NCBI GenBank assembly: GCA_027578815.1
Contig: JANBTH010000815.1
Coordinates: 1-10,945 of the forward strand
From: Coemansia sp. RSA 1804
Taxonomy: Eukaryota > Kickxellomycota > Kickxellomycetes > Kickxellales > Kickxellaceae
Length of the DNA stretch: 10,945 nucleotides
Reading direction: 5' to 3'
Part shown: positions 7,158 through 10,945 of the stretch, piece after piece
How the letters are laid out: each line of letters opens with the position of its first letter
How positions within the stretch are numbered: the stretch's first letter is position 1
Position numbers and translations under genes: made by a program
The notes under the pieces: generated by a model
Told to the model about the DNA's origin: nothing
The model's input: only the letters and a program-made list of their open reading frames with translations
Databases searched by the model: none

Positions 7158-8543
7158 TTATGGAGGCATTTGGAACTGCTGCACAAGCATCCACGCGTAC
7201 ATTGCCATGGTAGCAGATGCCACTGTAGCAATGAGGAGTGGCCACCGGTGCTGCAGCGCCAAATCGCATGCCTTCTGCGCGGTGTTGGTCAGATCGATTA
7301 CCTTGACCATGCGGTTTGCACCAGTGCGCCTATTATTACCAGCACCAGCACCAGCTGCCGGTTCTGGCTCCGAGACCAGTGGATGGCATCCGTTGAGTAT
7401 GGGAACCAGTCCAACAAACGATCTAGGCTGCGCCGGATCCAAACGTCTCCACGTTGCCTCGAACGAGTTGACAACCGACAACTTGGGTAGATGGCAGGCG
7501 CCCATGTGCTGCAGCTTTGTTGCCGGGTAGTCGCGCTCCAGGCAGTACGAGTCGGCAATAATGTGGCGCCACTGGTTCCCGCCGCTTCCATCGACGGTCC
7601 GCGGCAACTGAGACAGCGTTGTGTGGACTATAGCGAAATCGCGATCGCAGCCGAGGACAGCAGCCTCGTTGCGTTTGATGAGCGCTGCTGCCATGTAAAC
7701 GATCTGCAGCGGCGGACTAACGATGAGAAAGTCGTAGATGCGGCAGATGTCGTCGAATGAATCAACATCGTGCGCAAACCACGTCAGAACCCAGCTGATT
7801 GCAAAGAACGGCGGCACATCGAGCTCGGAAAGCAGCGCATGGACCTCGGGGCTTACTACACGGAGCACCACGTATAGGAGCTTCAGCTGCACCAGTACGT
7901 TGTCGAGATTGCTGGACATTGCGTCGCGCACAAAGAACAGCGCGACCATCTTGGCTGCCTCTGTGGCCGGCCGCTCGCTGCCGAACACGCAGAGGAACGT
8001 CAGAGCCAGCTCATGAAACCCCTGGTAGTATCCGAGCCACCGGTACTTGCGCAGCACGCCGCATACCACCGTGCCCAGCTGCTCCTGCCGCTTCTTTGTG
8101 GCTGCCTCGTCCTTTCTGTATTCCGTGGACTTTGGCAGACTGGTGCGCACGACATCCAGCGCCACTTGGGACTCGTCAGGATGCGCAGCCTCCTCTTCCT
8201 CACCTTCACCCTCCTTCTCTATACCGTCTTCCCGCAGAGTCTCGGTGAGCGACCGGAAGTTGAGCAACAGCGGCCATGCGCGACGCCGGTTTCTTATTGT
8301 CTGCAGCCCGGCTCCAGTCCGCGCCAGCTTCTTGAGCTCCGTCAGGTCAACGTTGGCAATTGCCTGTGCAATGCGCTTTGAGCGTGGTTCTACCTCGGAT
8401 TCCTCGGTCTCCGAATCCACATTGCTAGTCTGGCTGCTGTGGCTGCTGGTGCGACTATGTGTGGTGGGCTTTGGACTGCCGGCTGATCCTGCTCGCGTTG
8501 CGTGTTTCCGCCGTCTGGGCTTGGTCTTTTCATTCAGAGTCAT
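7158..8543 (-). CDS. GYP8: TBC-domain Rab GTPase-activating protein, TBC1D20/Gyp8 type
   Basis: TBC proteins stimulate GTP hydrolysis on Rab GTPases; TBC1D20 acts on Rab1-class Rabs at the ER and early Golgi. This 461-residue protein, encoded without introns, has a basic, Ser-rich, probably disordered N-terminus (1-58), the TBC domain (about 85-315) and a C-terminal hydrophobic segment (about 434-453) with a very short tail, as expected for a tail-anchored protein. Both catalytic fingers are present: Arg133 in LDVVRT and Gln174 in YYQG. Stretches typical of TBC1D20 include SWVLTWFAHD (about 250-259), RIYDFLIVSPPLQIVYMAA (about 268-286) and the CDRDFAIVHTTLSQLP region (about 299-314). A Glu-rich stretch (about 109-119) precedes the Arg finger. 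The first in-frame ATG is used. It converges on ARV1 and diverges from SPT2. The family is certain; orthology to Gyp8/TBC1D20 is likely from the layout and membrane anchor. The specific Rab target is inferred. Confidence 0.92.
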   Translation of the reverse strand: MTLNEKTKPRRRKHATRAGSAGSPKPTTHSRTSSHSSQTSNVDSETEESEVEPRSKRIAQAIANVDLTELKKLARTGAGLQTIRNRRRAWPLLLNFRSLTETLREDGIEKEGEGEEEEAAHPDESQVALDVVRTSLPKSTEYRKDEAATKKRQEQLGTVVCGVLRKYRWLGYYQGFHELALTFLCVFGSERPATEAAKMVALFFVRDAMSSNLDNVLVQLKLLYVVLRVVSPEVHALLSELDVPPFFAISWVLTWFAHDVDSFDDICRIYDFLIVSPPLQIVYMAAALIKRNEAAVLGCDRDFAIVHTTLSQLPRTVDGSGGNQWRHIIADSYCLERDYPATKLQHMGACHLPKLSVVNSFEATWRRLDPAQPRSFVGLVPILNGCHPLVSEPEPAAGAGAGNNRRTGANRMVKVIDLTNTAQKACDLALQHRWPLLIATVASATMAMYAWMLVQQFQMPP

Positions 8544-8891
8544 TTTGAATGCTGGCTAGAGTAGTTTAGTTGTATTAAAACAAAGAAAGAAAGAAGGGAA
8601 ATGAAGTGTGTCTAAAAGAAAAATTAGTGTCATAGCAGACAAGCCCTTTTTGGGCCAAGCTTTACAGACACAGGGCCTTATTGGAGATTCATTTTATTAG
8701 CGCAAGAGCTTAATAAGTGAGGAGATTTTTTTCGTGTGGCTTTTTTTCTTGTTCCTTCTCAGTTCCTTTTGTCGTTTGGATTTTATTATTTTTCTACTTT
8801 ATTCGATTCTGGGTTCATTCTTCGGATTGGCTTTGTTGCGGAAGCAAGAGAAGCAACGCTCTTCTGTTTGGATTTGCAGCACACACCGACC
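8544..8891. promoter_or_regulatory. divergent spacer between GYP8-like gene and SPT2
   Basis: This 348-base AT-rich spacer must carry both promoters. No clear TATA box was found in either direction. A small perfect hairpin, GCCC-TTTTT-GGGC, lies at about 8644-8656. A strong pyrimidine tract ending in CAG at 8741-8762 resembles a 3' splice site and could belong to a 5' UTR intron of SPT2, but no donor could be fixed. No coding frame of interest was seen. Confidence 0.55.
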
Positions 8892-10447
8892 ATGGACACC
8901 GAGGTAAGGAACGGCTGATTTGTCGCTTTGTCAGTGAAATGAAAGTTTATTGCACAAACCGAGTACAGTCAGCTAATTAACTGCCAATTCTTCTTCTCCT
9001 TTATCAATGATAGTTTGAGAAGCTCATGCGTCTGGCCGAAAAGACCACCATTGACATTCAGCGAGGGGCCTTGGAGCGGAAAAGAGCAACAAGCGCTCGG
9101 GTCTTGGAAAGGGCGCCCGCCAGTCGGGAGGAGCAGGAGAAGCGGCGCAGACTGGAGCTGGAGCAGCGAGTTCGGCAGCGGGAGGAGGACGATCGGCAGC
9201 GAAGAGTGCAAGCAAAGTCAATTGCGGAGAAGAGGCGGCAGGAGCGGGAAGATGCAGATAGAATAGACGCGGCAGTGCGCAAGAAACGCAGCCAGTCGCG
9301 GAAAGCTACAGAGCAGAGGCAACAAGAGGGGAGACCCAAACCTGGTGGCCAGGCTCTTCAACCACTTCGTGCTGGGGCATCATCGTCTGCGCGGACGGCG
9401 AATGGCAGCACTAGTGGTGCCAGGAGTTCTCAAAAGTCCGTGCAGCCCAAACCAAAGCGTGATGCTGCCCCTGCGGCCCAGCTGTCGTACGAGGAACTTA
9501 TGCGCATTGCCTCGGGGAAGCCTGTGCCGCTGCAGAGTTTGCCAAAGGCAGACCCTTTAGATCAGCGTTCTCTCGCTTCTAAACACAGACCCAGTCAGCC
9601 TCCACGCCGGAATGCTGCTTCCTCAACACGTCCGTCTACTCCTGCCACACCAGCATCAAAACCATCAGCATCAAGGACATTAGCATCAGCATCATCACGT
9701 GTATCCAAATCTCAAAAGCCCTCAGCTGCGCCTATCCGACAAGAGCGCCCACAGCGCAAAGCGACCCCAGAGCGCGAGATCGACCGCTTTGGCGTTCTTC
9801 CAAAATCCGCCTCCAAGCGAGACACCTCTGTGCGCTCTGCTCCTTACCCATCGCCCGGAACACTGTCCGCACGATCATCCCGCAACACGCACGATTCACC
9901 AGCAGCCTCTGCTGCACATCCTTCAGACGCACGATCTCGTATGTCTGCCACCAACCGCAATCGGCCGACATCCAACTCGGACGCACTGCGCTCCCGCAAA
10001 GGCAACACTGCGCGTCCCTCTTCTCCTCGTAGGAGTCGCCAGACGTTGCCGGCCTTTGCCAAACCGCTCAAACGGCACCCCGAGCCACAGCATCGTGCTC
10101 GCTCTTCAAGGCCAAACAACAGCAACAACAAGAATAACGACTACGATGATGAGGATGAGGATGATGACAGCGAGTACGATTCGATGGACGACTTTATTGT
10201 TGACGACGAAGGCGACGGTGCAGCTAGCGGAGGCTACCGTGTTGGCTCCATCCGCGAGATGTTTGGCGTGCGGTACCACGATGTTAACGACGACAACGAC
10301 GACGATATGGAGGTGTCTGTCATGCAGCAGATGCGAGAGGACAGGCGCAGTGCTAGGATCGGGCGGCTTGAGGATGAGGAGGAGGAGCGTCGCTTGGAAA
10401 GGGAGGAGCGCGAACGCGAGCGTCGGCGTCGCATGCGCGACCGGTGA
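8892..10447 (+). CDS. SPT2: Spt2 chromatin protein, two exons
   Basis: Spt2 binds histone H3-H4 and DNA and helps keep nucleosomes intact during transcription. The coding sequence joins exon 1 (8892-8903, MDTE) to exon 2 (9014-10447, stop TGA), giving 481 residues; yeast Spt2 is about 330. The spliced N-terminus is MDTEFEKLMRLAEKTT. A highly charged, Arg/Glu-rich probable coiled coil follows (about 20-100), then a long Ser, Pro, Lys and Arg-rich disordered part containing SYEELMRIASGKP (about 162-174), which resembles the SFEELM motif of yeast Spt2. The C-terminal SPT2 domain (about 380-481) has an acidic Asp-rich stretch, DSMDDFIVDDEGDG, SIREMFGVRYHD, DDDMEVSVMQQMREDRRSARIGRLEDEEE and a basic Arg-rich end. 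This domain is diagnostic. The 12-base first coding exon is very small but is supported by good splice sites and by restoring the family N-terminus. If it is wrong, Met9 (base 9026) would be the first start in exon 2. Confidence 0.92.
8904..9013 (+). other. SPT2: SPT2 intron, 110 bp
   Basis: The donor GTAAGG follows the fourth codon and the acceptor ends in TAG at 9011-9013. GCTAAT at 8972-8977 is a plausible branch-point sequence about 37 bases before the acceptor. The intron is phase 0. A frame read through from the ATG meets a stop in the intron (TGA at 8916-8918), so splicing is needed to connect this ATG to the body. Confidence 0.8.
9652..9696 (+). repeat. SPT2: three 15-bp imperfect tandem units in SPT2
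   Basis: AGCATCA recurs at exactly 15-base spacing (9652, 9667, 9682). The three units are AGCATCAAAACCATC, AGCATCAAGGACATT and AGCATCAGCATCATC. In frame they encode five-residue units ASKPS, ASRTL and ASASS, around residues 218-232 in the disordered middle of Spt2. This appears to be a small in-frame expansion. Confidence 0.75.
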
Positions 10448-10543
10448 CAAGTGCACTGGTATTTTTTATTTTGCATGGCATGGCATTTTTGCTCACGTGA
10501 ATAACCCCCCTAAAGAAGAGGGAGGAACTCGTGTGTATGTTTG

Positions 10544-10561
10544 ATTAAAATATATATTATT
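10544..10561 (+). terminator. SPT2: probable SPT2 polyadenylation region
   Basis: ATTAAA, a common variant of AATAAA, runs straight into TATATATTATT about 100 bases after the SPT2 stop codon. The combination of an A-rich positioning-type element and TATATA fits a fungal 3' end signal. Confidence 0.45.
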
Positions 10562-10656
10562 CTCTCCGACTGGAACTCCAGAGGGTCTTATTTATTTATT
10601 CCATTATTACCATTAGTGTTGTTATTGTTTAGTATTTCTGAAAGGGAGGGCTCTTG

Positions 10657-10664
10657 TATAAAAC
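10657..10664 (+). promoter_or_regulatory. TATA box of the right-edge gene
   Basis: TATAAAAC lies 68 bases upstream of the ATG at 10725 in an otherwise AT-rich spacer. Initiation some 30 bases downstream would give a leader of about 35-40 bases. A pyrimidine-rich stretch ending in CAG directly before the ATG (10711-10723) could instead be a 3' splice site. Confidence 0.5.
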
Positions 10665-10724
10665 AAACAAACACGCTTGCTGTAAGGAAGTCATCTAGTG
10701 TACATTATTATTTCCATCTACAGA

Positions 10725-10945
10725 ATGTCCGATCAGCCGCGGAATTCTGGACCAAGCAGCAGCGGCAGTACGCCCACGTCGACTGCAAAGAAACGCCAGC
10801 GCCTGACTGCGCTCACGCCGGCCGGACTGCTCCGGCAACGGAAACGACGCGGCAGCAGCACAAGTGGCGGCGGTGGCGGCAACAACGGCAGAACGCCCGG
10901 TAGTTCGCGGCCAGGCACGCCGACGCCCACAAAGCTCCGCGCATC
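10725..10945 (+). CDS. unidentified basic low-complexity protein, N-terminal part
   Basis: An ATG at 10725 opens a frame that stays open to the window end (73 codons plus two bases); an in-frame TAA at 10683 bounds it upstream. Its composition changes abruptly from the AT-rich spacer to GC-rich codons with mostly G/C third positions, as in the four identified genes, and a TATA box precedes it. The peptide is rich in Ser, Thr, Gly, Pro, Arg and Lys. It contains AKKRQRLTALTPAGLLRQRKRR (about residues 21-42), flanked by Ser/Gly-rich sequence with a run of five Gly, then TPGSSRPGTPTPTKLRA. Two basic clusters resemble nuclear localisation signals, and several TP/SP sites suit proline-directed phosphorylation. 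I cannot name the family, because this looks like a disordered leader before a domain lying outside the window. Confidence 0.7.
   Translation, partial: MSDQPRNSGPSSSGSTPTSTAKKRQRLTALTPAGLLRQRKRRGSSTSGGGGGNNGRTPGSSRPGTPTPTKLRA

Larger units (their letters stand above)
10448..10724. other. spacer between SPT2 and the right-edge gene
   Basis: This 277-base AT-rich spacer separates two same-strand genes. It holds a probable SPT2 3' end signal at about 10544-10561, a palindromic CACGTG (E-box-like) at 10494-10499, and a TATA box at 10657-10664 for the next gene. No further gene was seen. Confidence 0.6.

Noticed and set aside
8644..8656. GCCC-TTTTT-GGGC hairpin as a terminator
   Set aside because: It lies in a divergent promoter spacer of a eukaryotic genome, where bacterial-style hairpin terminators do not apply; a 4-bp stem is also common by chance.

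Overview
The window looks like a gene-dense stretch of a fungal nuclear genome. Four protein-coding genes are complete and a fifth is cut by the right edge. All four identifiable products are conserved eukaryotic proteins: exportin Cse1, Arv1, a TBC1D20/Gyp8-type Rab GAP and Spt2. The two introns seen are short (116 and 110 bp), lie close to the start codons and have GT...AG ends; one carries a perfect TACTAAC branch point. Coding sequence is GC-rich with mostly G/C third positions, while the spacers are AT-rich and full of homopurine, homopyrimidine and simple-repeat tracts. This style suits an early-diverging fungus, possibly Kickxellomycotina (Coemansia/Linderina-like), but that placement is inference and no taxon-specific marker was seen.

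Layout. Bases 1-2005 contain no convincing gene; they hold microsatellites, purine tracts and one splice-acceptor-like site. Bases 2006-5133 (minus strand) encode Cse1 in two exons, a 1003-residue karyopherin that returns importin-alpha to the cytoplasm. Bases 5134-6081 are a divergent promoter region with a clear TATA element for the next gene. Bases 6082-7131 (plus) encode an Arv1-family ER lipid-homeostasis membrane protein with an unusual ~110-residue N-terminal extension. Twenty-six bases beyond its stop lies the stop of a convergent minus-strand gene (7158-8543) for a tail-anchored TBC-domain GAP of the TBC1D20/Gyp8 type. Bases 8544-8891 are the divergent spacer to SPT2 (8892-10447, plus, two exons), a histone-binding chromatin protein. 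Bases 10448-10724 carry a probable 3' end signal for SPT2 and a TATA box for the last gene, whose basic, low-complexity N-terminus starts at 10725 and runs off the window.

These are housekeeping genes in alternating divergent and convergent arrangement, not an operon or a specialised cluster. Arv1 and the TBC GAP both act at the ER and early secretory membranes and Cse1 and Spt2 act in the nucleus, but nothing shows that they work as one pathway. I found no mobile element, CRISPR array, tRNA, rRNA or viral sequence. The points most worth a second look are the Arv1 N-terminal extension, the duplicated short motif in Spt2 with its 12-nt first coding exon, the very tight ARV1/TBC convergence, the gene-poor left 2 kb and the unidentified right-edge gene. 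I did not find evidence for a previously undescribed biological system.
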